This document shows positions 6,528 through 14,149 of a stretch of 18,337 nucleotides of DNA, in pieces. Source of the stretch: Phycisphaerales bacterium UBA6054. GTDB lineage: Bacteria; Planctomycetota; Phycisphaerae; Phycisphaerales; UBA1924. Position 1 is the stretch's first letter. Each line of letters begins with the position of its first letter. The notes below the pieces were generated by a model, which was not told the origin of the DNA, searched no databases, and saw only the letters and a program-made list of their open reading frames with translations. The position numbers and the translations under genes were made by a program. The stretch spans positions 1 to 18,337 of the forward strand of contig DIYM01000011.1 of NCBI GenBank assembly GCA_002429045.1, written 5' to 3'.

Positions 6528-7781
6528 TCAGGTGCGCAAGGGCTGCGCGATCGCGTCGAGCAGCACGCCGGCTTTGGTGATCGTTTCGTCCCATTCCCCG
6601 GCGGGATCGGAGTCCGCGACGATGCCCGCGCCCACATGGAAACGGAGCTCGGCGTCGAGGAACCCGTGGGGGTCGTCGGGGTGCGGGGTGCCGATGATGT
6701 GGGCGGTCCGGATGAGGACCGAGGCGGTCATCCCGCCGTCCGGTCGCACGCGGATCAGCGAGCCGCAATAGGGCCCCCGGGCGTGGGGTTCGAGTTCGCG
6801 GATGATCTGGGCGGCGCGGATCTTGGGGGCCCCCGTGATCGAGCCGGGGGGGAAGCAGGCGCCGATCAGGTCGGCGGGGGTCCGGTCGGCGCGGAGGCGT
6901 GCCTCCACGGTCGCGGTCGCCTGCCAGACCGAGCCGGCGTGGGCGTCGATGTCGCGCGGGCGGGTCACGCGGACGCTGCCCGCCTCGGCGACACGCCCGA
7001 GGTCGTTGCGCATCAGATCGACGATCATGTTCAGTTCGGCGCGGTCCTTGGGCGATCCGCGGAGTTCGTCCGGATCGCTCGCGATGGGGCGTGTGCCCTT
7101 CATGGGCTTGGTGCGGACGGTCCGCGTGGACGGGTCGTAGTGGAGGAACAACTCGGGCGAGAGCGAGATGACCGCGTGGCGGGTGCCGGCGCGGTCGGGG
7201 TCGTCGTAGCAGAGGAACCCGCCGAACTCGGGGCGTGCCGACGCGAGCAGCGTTCGCGCCAACGCGAACGCGTCGCCGGTAAACGTGGCGGTGAGGCGGT
7301 GACTCAGGTTGACCTGGTACGCGTCGCCCGCCCGGATCAGCCCGAGCGTGCGCCGGGCCGCGTCGAGAAAGCGGTCGCGCGACCACGCCGACCCGATCGT
7401 GCCAACGCGATAGGCGTCGGTGGGCGGGTCCGGTTCAATCTCGGGTGGCACGTGCTTTCCCAGTGTTTGGCAGACGACACGGGCCGGCGGGTCTGATATC
7501 AATGCGGGCGTGCGTGCGATCGCGGGTTCGAACGCGGTCGCGGCGGTGTAGGGCACGAGGATCAATCGGGCTTGCGGGTTGCTCGCGGGGGCGAGCGCCG
7601 CGGCGAGGGTTGCGTGGTCGGCGGGGTCGAACGTCTGTGTGGTTTCTGCCGCTCGGACGCCTGGCTCGCCCGGGCAGACGGACAGGCGGGCGGGATCGGG
7701 TTGGCGGGGCGCATCGTCGATGGTCGATGCTACCGCGTGCAGTCGCCCGGGGTTCGGGCGGGAGGGATCGGCGATGGCCAA
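6528..7781 (-). CDS. pabB: Aminodeoxychorismate synthase component I (PabB type)
   Basis: Chorismate-utilising enzyme that makes 4-amino-4-deoxychorismate for folate with a glutaminase partner (PabA, not in this window). From the TTG at 7781 it has 417 residues, against about 453 in E. coli. The catalytic domain (about 132-417) shows RAGDAYQVNLSHRL, SLSPELFL, PMKGTRPI, DLMRNDLGRV, GSITGAPK (313-320) and FHVGAGIVADSDP. Lys228 in the PMKGT motif marks PabB; anthranilate synthase TrpE has Ala there. The N-terminal domain is short (about 130 residues). The start is uncertain. The coding look extends to about 7721, but the only in-frame ATG/GTG/TTG upstream of 7565 and below the ppdK body is TTG 7781. 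That codon lacks a ribosome site and overlaps the divergent ppdK start by 8 bases. Confidence 0.9.
   Translation of the reverse strand: MAIADPSRPNPGRLHAVASTIDDAPRQPDPARLSVCPGEPGVRAAETTQTFDPADHATLAAALAPASNPQARLILVPYTAATAFEPAIARTPALISDPPARVVCQTLGKHVPPEIEPDPPTDAYRVGTIGSAWSRDRFLDAARRTLGLIRAGDAYQVNLSHRLTATFTGDAFALARTLLASARPEFGGFLCYDDPDRAGTRHAVISLSPELFLHYDPSTRTVRTKPMKGTRPIASDPDELRGSPKDRAELNMIVDLMRNDLGRVAEAGSVRVTRPRDIDAHAGSVWQATATVEARLRADRTPADLIGACFPPGSITGAPKIRAAQIIRELEPHARGPYCGSLIRVRPDGGMTASVLIRTAHIIGTPHPDDPHGFLDAELRFHVGAGIVADSDPAGEWDETITKAGVLLDAIAQPLRT
7727..7732 (-). promoter_or_regulatory. Possible -10 box TAGCAT for pabB
   Basis: The minus strand reads TAGCAT, five bases before an in-frame ATC codon (7721-7719) of pabB. 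The TAnnnT pattern and spacing resemble the leaderless promoters elsewhere in this window. If real, the pabB transcript would begin near 7720 and the TTG at 7781 could not be its start. Confidence 0.3.
7761..7766 (+). promoter_or_regulatory. Ribosome binding site deciding the long ppdK start
   Basis: GGAGGG seven bases before ATG 7774 supports translation of the basic tail. No comparably strong site was seen before the internal ATG codons at 7909 and 8056. Confidence 0.7.
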
Positions 7782-10653
7782 GAAACGCGCGGGCAAGAAG
7801 ACAACGAGGAAGGCGTCCAAGCGGACGCCGAAGAAGACGCCCACCAAGCCGGCACGCAAGCCCGGCTCGAAAAAGGTCACGCGGAAGGCCCCCTCCGCGC
7901 GGGGCAAGATGCACACCGGCAAGTCGCGCCGTCGTCCGACCGTCAAAGCCACCAGCCGCAAGAAGGCAGCCCGGAAATCGGGCCCGCGGCCCAAGCGGGT
8001 CGTCCCTGGCAAGCGGATCTACGCGTTCGGGAAGAAGACCGAGGGCGACCGGTCCATGAGCGACGTGCTGGGGGGCAAGGGCGCGAACCTGGCGGAGATG
8101 ACGAGCATCGGGCTGCCGGTGCCCCCGGGGTTCACGATCACGGTCGGCACGTGCGCCGAGTATCACGCCGCGGGGCGGAAGCTCCCGGCGGATCTGATGA
8201 AGCAGGTCGCCGATCAGATCGTGTCGCTGGAGAAGCAGCGGGGCAGGGCGTTCGGCGACGCGGGCGACCCGCTTCTCGTCTCGGTGCGATCGGGCGCGGC
8301 GGTCTCCATGCCGGGCATGATGGACACGATCCTCAACCTCGGGCTCAACGACAAGAGTGCCGAAGGGCTCGCCGAGCGGACCGGAAACGAACGCTTCGCG
8401 TACGACGCGTACCGGCGTCTGATCGCGATGTTCGGCGATGTGGTCATGGGCATCGACATGCACCACTTCGAGCGGGAACTCGACGGCGTCAAGGCCGGGT
8501 ACGGGGTCTCGCTGGACACGGACGTTCCCGCCGAGGGTCTCAGGGAACTCTGCGAGCGATCGAAAGCGGTGTTCAGGGAACGGTCCGGCAGGGCGTTCCC
8601 GCAGAAGCCGATGGTGCAGCTGGAGATGGCGATCCGGGCCGTGTTCGACAGTTGGATGAGCGACAAGGCGGTCAGCTTCCGGCGTATCGAGGGCGTCACG
8701 GGGATCGACGGGACCGCGTGCAGCGTGCAGTCGATGGTGTTCGGCAACACGGGCGACGACAGCGGCACGGGCGTCGCGTTCACGCGCGATCCGTCCACGG
8801 GGGAGAACACGTTCTTCGGCGAGTTCCTGATCAACGCCCAGGGCGAGGACGTGGTCGCTGGCGTGCGCACCCCCCGCCCGATCTCGGAGCTCAAGGCTTG
8901 GAACAAGGGCGTGCACGCCCAACTGCTCGGGATCAAGCGGACGCTCGAACGCCACACGCGCGAGATGCAGGACATCGAGTTCACGGTCGAGCGGGGCGAG
9001 CTGTTCATGCTCCAGACGAGGACCGGCAAGCGCACGGGGGCGGCGGCGGTGAGGGTCGCGTGCGATATGGTCCGCGAGAAGCTCATCACCGAGAAGGAAG
9101 CGTTGTTGCGGATCCCCGCGGGGGATCTGACCCAACTGCTCCTCCCGCGCTTCGACGACGCGGCCCGTGCCGGGGCGGACGTCCTGGCCACGGGCCTGCC
9201 CGCGTCTCCGGGCGCGGCGTCGGGGTTCCCCGCGTTCACGGCGTCCGAAGCGGTCGACCGGGCCCACGCGGGCGAGAAGGTGATCCTGGTCCGGCGCGAG
9301 ACCAGCCCCGAAGACGTGGACGGCATGCACGTGGCGGCTGGCGTGCTGACCAGCACCGGGGGGATGACGAGCCACGCGGCGGTGGTCGCGCGCGGGTGGG
9401 GCAAGTGCTGCGTTGCCGGCGCCGGCGACATCCATATCGACGAGCACAACGGTGTCTTCATGGTCGGCGGGCGCGCGTTCGGGAGGACGGACCTGATCTC
9501 GATCGACGGCTCGACGGGCGAGGTGATCGCCGGCCCTGTTGCCACCGTCGAGCCGGAGCTCTCGGGCGATTTCGCGCGGGTGATGAGGTGGGCGGACAAG
9601 CACCGGACCCTCGGCGTGCGGACGAACGCGGACACGCCGCGCGATGCGGAGCGTGCCCGTTCGTTCGGCGCGGAGGGGATCGGGCTGACGCGGACCGAGC
9701 ACATGTTCTTCGACGCCGAGCGGATCGGCGCGATGCGAGAGATGATCCTCGCGGACAACCGGGTCGATCGGGAGTCGGCGCTCGGGCGCCTACTCCCGTA
9801 CCAGCGTGCGGACTTCGTTGGGATCTTCACCGCGATGAAGGGCCTGCCGGTGACGATCCGCCTGCTCGATCCGCCGCTGCACGAGTTCCTGCCCCACGAG
9901 GACGACGCCGTCGAGGAGCTGGCCCGATCGATGGGCGTTGATGCCGGCGTCATCCGGCGGCGCGTCACGATGCTGGGCGAGTCGAACCCCATGCTCGGGC
10001 ACCGCGGGTGCCGGCTGGCGGTCACCTACCCGGAGATCCTGGCGATGCAGGTCCGCGCGATCGTCGAGGCGGCGCTGGACTGCGCCGAACAGAGAATCAG
10101 GGCGGTCCCGGAGATCATGATCCCGCTCGTTGGGGTGGACGAGGAACTCGCGATCCTGCGCGCGCAGGCCGAGCGTGTGATCGAGCAGGTCCGCAAGGAG
10201 CGCGGTTCACGCCGCAGGCTCGACATCAAGATCGGCACGATGATCGAGGTCCCGCGCGCCGCGGTGACCAGCGAGCAGATCGCCCGGCACGCGGACTTCT
10301 TCAGCTACGGGACCAACGACCTGACCCAGATGACCTTCGGATACTCCCGCGACGACGTGAACCGGTTCCTGCCCGATTACATCGCCCACGAGATCATCCC
10401 GCGCGATCCGTTCCAGAGCATCGACCGCGCCGGCGTCGGCGAGATGGTTCGGCTTTCTGTCGAGGGTGGGCGTCTGGGCAACCCGGGCATCAAGCTCGGC
10501 ATCTGCGGCGAGCACGGCGGCGACCCCGCGTCGGTCCGCTTCTGCCACGAGGCCGGGCTGGACTACGTCAGCTGCTCGCCGTTCCGCGTACCGATCGCGC
10601 GTCTCGCCGCGGCGCAGGCGGCGATCCTGGCCCGAACGGCCGAGCCCGGTTGA
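7774..10653 (+). CDS. ppdK: Pyruvate, phosphate dikinase with basic N-terminal tail
   Basis: Reversibly converts pyruvate, ATP and phosphate to phosphoenolpyruvate, AMP and pyrophosphate. The 959 residues contain the nucleotide-binding region (KRIYAFGKK from 80, DVLGGKGANLAEM, TRDPSTGENTFFGEFL). The swivelling phosphohistidine domain follows, with catalytic His534 in GGMTSHAAVVARG. The PEP/pyruvate TIM barrel comes last, with IGLTRTEHMFF, FFSYGTNDLTQMTFG and catalytic Cys911 in GICGEHGGDP. Removing the first 79 residues gives His455 and Cys832, close to the numbering of the Clostridium symbiosum enzyme (His455, Cys831), so the tail is an addition. That tail has 33 Lys/Arg, no Asp or Glu, and looks like histone H1. 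ATG 7774 has GGAGGG (7761-7766) seven bases upstream, which supports the long form. Divergent from pabB, convergent with the thioredoxin fusion gene. Confidence 0.95.
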   Translation: MAKKRAGKKTTRKASKRTPKKTPTKPARKPGSKKVTRKAPSARGKMHTGKSRRRPTVKATSRKKAARKSGPRPKRVVPGKRIYAFGKKTEGDRSMSDVLGGKGANLAEMTSIGLPVPPGFTITVGTCAEYHAAGRKLPADLMKQVADQIVSLEKQRGRAFGDAGDPLLVSVRSGAAVSMPGMMDTILNLGLNDKSAEGLAERTGNERFAYDAYRRLIAMFGDVVMGIDMHHFERELDGVKAGYGVSLDTDVPAEGLRELCERSKAVFRERSGRAFPQKPMVQLEMAIRAVFDSWMSDKAVSFRRIEGVTGIDGTACSVQSMVFGNTGDDSGTGVAFTRDPSTGENTFFGEFLINAQGEDVVAGVRTPRPISELKAWNKGVHAQLLGIKRTLERHTREMQDIEFTVERGELFMLQTRTGKRTGAAAVRVACDMVREKLITEKEALLRIPAGDLTQLLLPRFDDAARAGADVLATGLPASPGAASGFPAFTASEAVDRAHAGEKVILVRRETSPEDVDGMHVAAGVLTSTGGMTSHAAVVARGWGKCCVAGAGDIHIDEHNGVFMVGGRAFGRTDLISIDGSTGEVIAGPVATVEPELSGDFARVMRWADKHRTLGVRTNADTPRDAERARSFGAEGIGLTRTEHMFFDAERIGAMREMILADNRVDRESALGRLLPYQRADFVGIFTAMKGLPVTIRLLDPPLHEFLPHEDDAVEELARSMGVDAGVIRRRVTMLGESNPMLGHRGCRLAVTYPEILAMQVRAIVEAALDCAEQRIRAVPEIMIPLVGVDEELAILRAQAERVIEQVRKERGSRRRLDIKIGTMIEVPRAAVTSEQIARHADFFSYGTNDLTQMTFGYSRDDVNRFLPDYIAHEIIPRDPFQSIDRAGVGEMVRLSVEGGRLGNPGIKLGICGEHGGDPASVRFCHEAGLDYVSCSPFRVPIARLAAAQAAILARTAEPG

Positions 10654-10660
10654 CCCGGGT

Positions 10661-10691
10661 GCCCGATCGGGCGCCATCCCCGGCGGGCGCC
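10661..10691. terminator. Overlapping GC-rich hairpins in a convergent gap
   Basis: Between the converging ppdK and thioredoxin-fusion genes, GCCCGATCGGGC (10661-10672) is a perfect 12-base palindrome. GGCGCC at 10670-10675 can also pair with GGCGCC at 10686-10691 across a 10-base loop. There is no U-tract. It may serve as a two-way stop, but the evidence is only position and pairing. Confidence 0.35.
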
Positions 10692-10714
10692 GGTTGTGCG
10701 ATCGTTCGTCGGCT

Positions 10715-12052
10715 TCAGCCCTCGCCCAGCGCCTCCTGGATCGCCTGCGCGACCTCGCTGGCGAGTTCGGTCGCGTTGCGGTCGCGTCCCGGAGAGTCGC
10801 TATACGCGATGCGGCCTTGCTTGTCGATCACCACCACCGTCGGATAGATCCGCACGCGGAACGCGCGTGCGGACTCATCGGCGTTCAGCACCAGGCGGTG
10901 CTCGTAGTCGTTCTCTGCCAGGTACGAGCGGGGCGCATCGGGGTCGCGTTCGCGGACGGCGACGCCGAACACGTCCACGTCCTGGTCTCCGAAGCGTTGA
11001 GCGATCTTGGAGATCTCGGGAGAGACCGCCCGGCACGGCACGCACCACGTGCCCCAGAAGTACAGCACGCTGACGCGCCCCATCTGCGAGTTGTTGTCGA
11101 TCTCGGCGCCTCCGTCGTCGGTGAACGAGAAGGCGGGCGCCGCCTGGCGGGCCGGCGCGGCCCGGGTCTCGGGGGCGGTGGCCGGGTCCTTCGGCGTCAC
11201 GCCCGACGGGCTGATCCGGGCGGGTCGCGCCGTGGAGGGTCTGGGACGCTCGGCGCTCTGGTCGTCCACCTTGTACGAGTCGGGCCGGCGGACATCGAGC
11301 ATCGCGGGGGCTTGCTCGCCCGCGCTCAGCCCGCTGAACTCCATGATGAGCTGGAACTTGATCATGCCCGCGTCGGTGATCTGCTCGAACCGTCGGGGGA
11401 GACGGTCGCCCTGCGCGATGAACCATCGCTCCCCGGTGTGGCTGACACCCGAGTTCTTGCGGAACGTCATGAGGACCACGTCGCAGGTCACGCCGGCGAC
11501 CTCTCTCGTGCCCTCGCTGATCAGCGACTCCGAGCGGGCGAGCGCCGCGGCGAACGGGTCGTCGTCGAGGATGTCCGAGACGAGCACCATGCGGGCGGCG
11601 CCGGGCAGGATGCGGGGTTCGGGCTTGGCCCGGCGGATGAACACGGTCTGCTGCTCGTCGTCGGTCCACGCGACGGTGGATTCCGACCTGACGAAGTCGA
11701 ACGCGTAGGAGTCGGCGTCGGCGGTGTCCTTGGCTTCGCCCATCATGTGGATGACGCGCGCGTCGTTCGCCGTGCCGAACACGAACCGCCCGCTCATGGA
11801 GGGCATCGTGGACTTGATCAGATCGGACCCGTCTCCGAACATTCGGAACTGCGCCGCGAACCCGGGCGTGCCCCGCAGCGTCTGCCCCGCCGCGTCGAGC
11901 GTGGCGCGGGCGGACGCATCGATCGAGCCCGAGGCTGTTTCGCTGGACGCCGGCTCTGCGAGCAGTTGGGCGTGGGCGTACGACGCGAGCCCGAGGGCGG
12001 CGCACAAAGCGGGCACGATCGCCGGTGATCGGTTGGAACGGAACGCGGTCAT
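10715..12052 (-). CDS. Exported LolA/DUF2092-like domain fused to TlpA-like thioredoxin
   Basis: A 445-residue two-domain envelope protein. Residues 1-29 are a signal peptide: basic start MTAFRSNR, hydrophobic core and AHA cleavage region. About 40-250 is beta-rich (FAAQFRMFGD, YAFDFVRSESTVAWTDDEQQTVFIRR, VAGVTCDVVLMTF, ERWFIAQGDRLPRRFEQ, IKFQLIMEFS). It resembles the LolA/DUF2092 half-barrel that binds hydrophobic ligands. A Pro/Ala/Arg linker spans about 265-307. The C-terminal domain is a TlpA/ResA-type thioredoxin fold with YFWGTWCVPC (active Cys337 and Cys340) and a cis-proline in RIYPTVVVID (404). It probably reduces or transfers disulfides outside the cytoplasm. ATG 12052 has CAGGAG eight bases upstream and begins exactly at the signal peptide. 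It follows trpC by 126 bases on the same strand. Confidence 0.88.
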   Translation of the reverse strand: MTAFRSNRSPAIVPALCAALGLASYAHAQLLAEPASSETASGSIDASARATLDAAGQTLRGTPGFAAQFRMFGDGSDLIKSTMPSMSGRFVFGTANDARVIHMMGEAKDTADADSYAFDFVRSESTVAWTDDEQQTVFIRRAKPEPRILPGAARMVLVSDILDDDPFAAALARSESLISEGTREVAGVTCDVVLMTFRKNSGVSHTGERWFIAQGDRLPRRFEQITDAGMIKFQLIMEFSGLSAGEQAPAMLDVRRPDSYKVDDQSAERPRPSTARPARISPSGVTPKDPATAPETRAAPARQAAPAFSFTDDGGAEIDNNSQMGRVSVLYFWGTWCVPCRAVSPEISKIAQRFGDQDVDVFGVAVRERDPDAPRSYLAENDYEHRLVLNADESARAFRVRIYPTVVVIDKQGRIAYSDSPGRDRNATELASEVAQAIQEALGEG

Positions 12053-12150
12053 GCGGTGGTCTCCTGCTGAAGTCGAACGGGCCCGGTCTATCAAACGCTC
12101 GGGGAGGCCGGGATGTTGCAATATTCTGCGCGGCAAGGCCTCCGACGCGG

Positions 12151-12178
12151 CAGACCCGAACAGATACCGTTCTGTCTG
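12151..12178 (-). terminator. Hairpin immediately after trpC
   Basis: Just past the trpC TAG, the minus strand reads CAGAC-A-GAAC, a 7-base loop, then GTTC-GG-GTCTG. This gives nine base pairs with one small internal bulge. No U-tract follows, so it may be a terminator, a processing site or chance. Confidence 0.35.
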
Positions 12179-13021
12179 CTATTCGATCGGCCCGAGCGTC
12201 GGGGTCAGCAGCGTCCGCAGAGCGTCTCCGGGGTGCTCTTGGCGCATGAGGTGCTCGCCGACGAGGACCGAGCGGACGCCGTGCGTGCGGAGATGGGCGA
12301 GGTCCTCTGGGGTCTTGATGCCCGACTCGGACACGAGGACCTTGGTGTCCTCGACCAGATCGACGAGGCGTGTGGTGTGGTTCAGGTCGGTGGTCATCGT
12401 GCGGAGATCGCGGTTGTTGATGCCCAGCAGCCCGTACCCGGCGTGGGGGAAGCCGACGTGCGGGCGGACACGCAGCAGGTTGTCCATGTCGTGCACCTCG
12501 AGCAGGGCGGTCATCTGGAGCTGCTGGGAGAGGATCAGCAGGTCGACCAGCATCGACTCGGTGAGGCATTCGGCGATGAGCAGCACGGCGTCGGCGCCGT
12601 GGGCCCGGGCCTCCCAGAGTTGCCAGGGGTCGATGATGAAGTCCTTGCGGAGCACCGGGAGGGGCATGGCGGCCTTGACCCGCTCGATGAAGGACAGGTG
12701 CCCGCCGAAGAACTTTTCGTCCGTGAGGCACGAAATCGCCGATGCGCCAGCGTCAAAGTATTGTCGGGCGATGGTTTCCGGCTTGAATCCATCGCCCCCG
12801 TATTCGGGGCGGATCAGCCCCGCGCTCGGGCTGCGTCGCTTCACCTCGGCGATCACGCTGGTGTGGACGCCCTCGGGGCGGCGCGTGACGGCCCGGAAGA
12901 AGTTCCGCGGTGGCTCCGCCTGGGCGACCATCGCCTCGAGTTCGGTCATGGAGATCTCGGCTTTGCGGCGTTCGACCTCTTCAACCTTGTGCTCGACGAT
13001 CTCCCGGAGCGCATCCGGCAT
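12179..13021 (-). CDS. trpC: Indole-3-glycerol phosphate synthase
   Basis: Closes the indole ring of tryptophan's precursor from carboxyphenylamino-deoxyribulose phosphate. The 280-residue beta/alpha barrel shows every expected catalytic strand. HTSVIAEVKRRSPSAG holds Glu59 and Lys61, LPVLRKDFIID holds Lys126 and ALLEVHD holds Glu175. GLLGINNRDL holds Asn203, LVSESGIKT holds Glu232/Ser233, and SVLVGEHLMR ends the phosphate site. It is a single-function enzyme with no PRAI fused and no trp operon around it. Start: ATG 13021 fits the family N-terminus (LREIVEHKVEEVERRKAEI) but has only a weak upstream purine run. In-frame ATGs at 13096 and 13105 would add 25-28 Pro/Glu-rich residues and overlap the start of the divergent protease gene. 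The shorter form is preferred. The trpS gene lies nearby but on the opposite strand. Confidence 0.95.
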   Translation of the reverse strand: MPDALREIVEHKVEEVERRKAEISMTELEAMVAQAEPPRNFFRAVTRRPEGVHTSVIAEVKRRSPSAGLIRPEYGGDGFKPETIARQYFDAGASAISCLTDEKFFGGHLSFIERVKAAMPLPVLRKDFIIDPWQLWEARAHGADAVLLIAECLTESMLVDLLILSQQLQMTALLEVHDMDNLLRVRPHVGFPHAGYGLLGINNRDLRTMTTDLNHTTRLVDLVEDTKVLVSESGIKTPEDLAHLRTHGVRSVLVGEHLMRQEHPGDALRTLLTPTLGPIE

Positions 13022-13088
13022 CGAGGATTCTTCGGGCCGGTCCCCGGGGTTCTGGTCCTCGGGTCGGGCGGGGTTGTCTTCGGGCGGC

Positions 13089-14108
13089 GTGGGCATCGGG
13101 ATCATTGTTGCCCTGCTGATCCTGGTTATCGCCGGTGTCTCGGGTCCGGTTGTCGCGGGCGACGGGTTCTCGTCGTCGGCGACGCTCGCCCAGGCGGTGG
13201 ACGCCGAGCCGGTGACCGACATGCGGGTCGAGGAGGTCGTCGACCGGGCCCAGGAGTACCAGCTCTGGATCTTCCTGATCTCCTCGGTGCTCGTGATCGC
13301 GTTGCTCTTCGCCGGGGGGCTGCTGGTCCCGGGCGGGTTCGCCAAGGCCGGGTTGCGGGATCTGACGCCGATGCCGGCGGTGGTGTGGTTCTTCGCCGCG
13401 TTCGTGGTGTACCTCGCGGTGTACTCCTCGGCGACGATCGTGGCATCGACCGGCTGGCTCGAGCGGTCGTCCTTCGACGACGAGCAGCGCAGGATCCTGA
13501 TCGGCAGCGTCGGGTTCCTGCTCGGCGTCGTCGCCGGGGTCGGGATGCTGTTCATCCTGCACCGCAGCGCGCCCGACGCCGGCATGAAGATCAGCGGGCT
13601 CGACGTGCCGGTCGGGTTCGGGTGCTTCTTGCTGGGCTACCCCTTGATCGCGCTGGCCGGGCTGGCCGCCGTCGCGATGTACACCCAGATCAACGACGGG
13701 CAGCAGCCCCCGCCCCTGGCCCACGGCACGCTCGAGACCATCGTCGGAGCGCCCCGCGACATCTGGTGGTGGCTGATCATCGCCGGCGCCGTCATCGGCG
13801 CCCCGTTCATCGAGGAACTGGTCTTCCGTGTGTTCCTGCAGAGCGCCCTGATCAAGATCACCAAGAGCCCGTGGATCGCGATCATCACCGCCGCCATCCT
13901 GTTCGGGCTGATCCACCGGCTGAACGAGACACCGGTGCCCTGGCACGCCCTGCTGCCGATCATGATGGTCGGCGTCGCGTGCGGCGTGGGCTACGAGCGC
14001 ACCAAACGCGTCGGTGTGCCCATCGTGATGCACATGTGCTTCAACGCGCTCAACGTGATCCTGGCGCTGCTCACCGCCCCCGGAGCGGCCGAGTCGGCGC
14101 CCGCGTGA
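13089..14108 (+). CDS. CPBP-family intramembrane metalloprotease (CAAX/Abi type)
   Basis: A polytopic membrane protein of 339 residues with the three CPBP/ABI (Rce1-like) motifs. EELVFRVFL is motif 1 (Glu242, Glu243 and Arg247). FGLIH is motif 2 and HMCFNALN is motif 3. These form the glutamate/histidine active site of Rce1-type proteases and bacterial Abi proteins. About eight or nine hydrophobic segments are visible, the first (IIVALLILVIAGVSGPVVA) at the extreme N-terminus and possibly a signal peptide. Hydrophilic residues 30-57 would then face outside. Substrate unknown; relatives include prenyl-protein proteases and bacteriocin-immunity proteins. Start: GTG 13089 is closest to the first membrane segment but has no ribosome site. 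TTG 13074 is the alternative. The gene is divergent from trpC and precedes trpS by 41 bases. Confidence 0.85.
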   Translation: MGIGIIVALLILVIAGVSGPVVAGDGFSSSATLAQAVDAEPVTDMRVEEVVDRAQEYQLWIFLISSVLVIALLFAGGLLVPGGFAKAGLRDLTPMPAVVWFFAAFVVYLAVYSSATIVASTGWLERSSFDDEQRRILIGSVGFLLGVVAGVGMLFILHRSAPDAGMKISGLDVPVGFGCFLLGYPLIALAGLAAVAMYTQINDGQQPPPLAHGTLETIVGAPRDIWWWLIIAGAVIGAPFIEELVFRVFLQSALIKITKSPWIAIITAAILFGLIHRLNETPVPWHALLPIMMVGVACGVGYERTKRVGVPIVMHMCFNALNVILALLTAPGAAESAPA

Positions 14109-14134
14109 TCGGGCGCTCCGCGGCGTCCCAGCCC

Positions 14135-14140
14135 TACCAT
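14135..14140 (+). promoter_or_regulatory. -10 box TACCAT close to the trpS ATG
   Basis: TACCAT sits nine bases before ATG 14150, inside the 41-base gap after the protease gene. The gap contains no purine-rich ribosome site (CCCGGTTCC precedes the ATG). Transcription would start within about three bases of the ATG, implying leaderless translation. Confidence 0.4.
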
Positions 14141-14149
14141 CCCGGTTCC

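Noticed and set aside
7435..9702. Long minus-strand open frame (755 codons) opposite ppdK
   Set aside because: It is a GC-driven shadow of ppdK: Arg/Gly/Ala/His-rich, no domain, and entirely overlapped by a well-supported enzyme.
10466..12028. Long plus-strand open frame (520 codons) opposite the thioredoxin fusion gene
   Set aside because: Low-complexity Arg/Ala/Gly composition, no motifs, and the opposite strand has a signal peptide and CVPC site.
11724..13088. Upstream extension of the CPBP protease frame
   Set aside because: It runs antisense through trpC with a Ser/Arg-rich composition; the first hydrophobic segment marks the real N-terminus near 13089.
12113..14149. Upstream in-frame extension of trpS
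   Set aside because: The frame stays open only because of high GC; it overlaps trpC antisense and the protease gene, and the family N-terminus begins at 14150.
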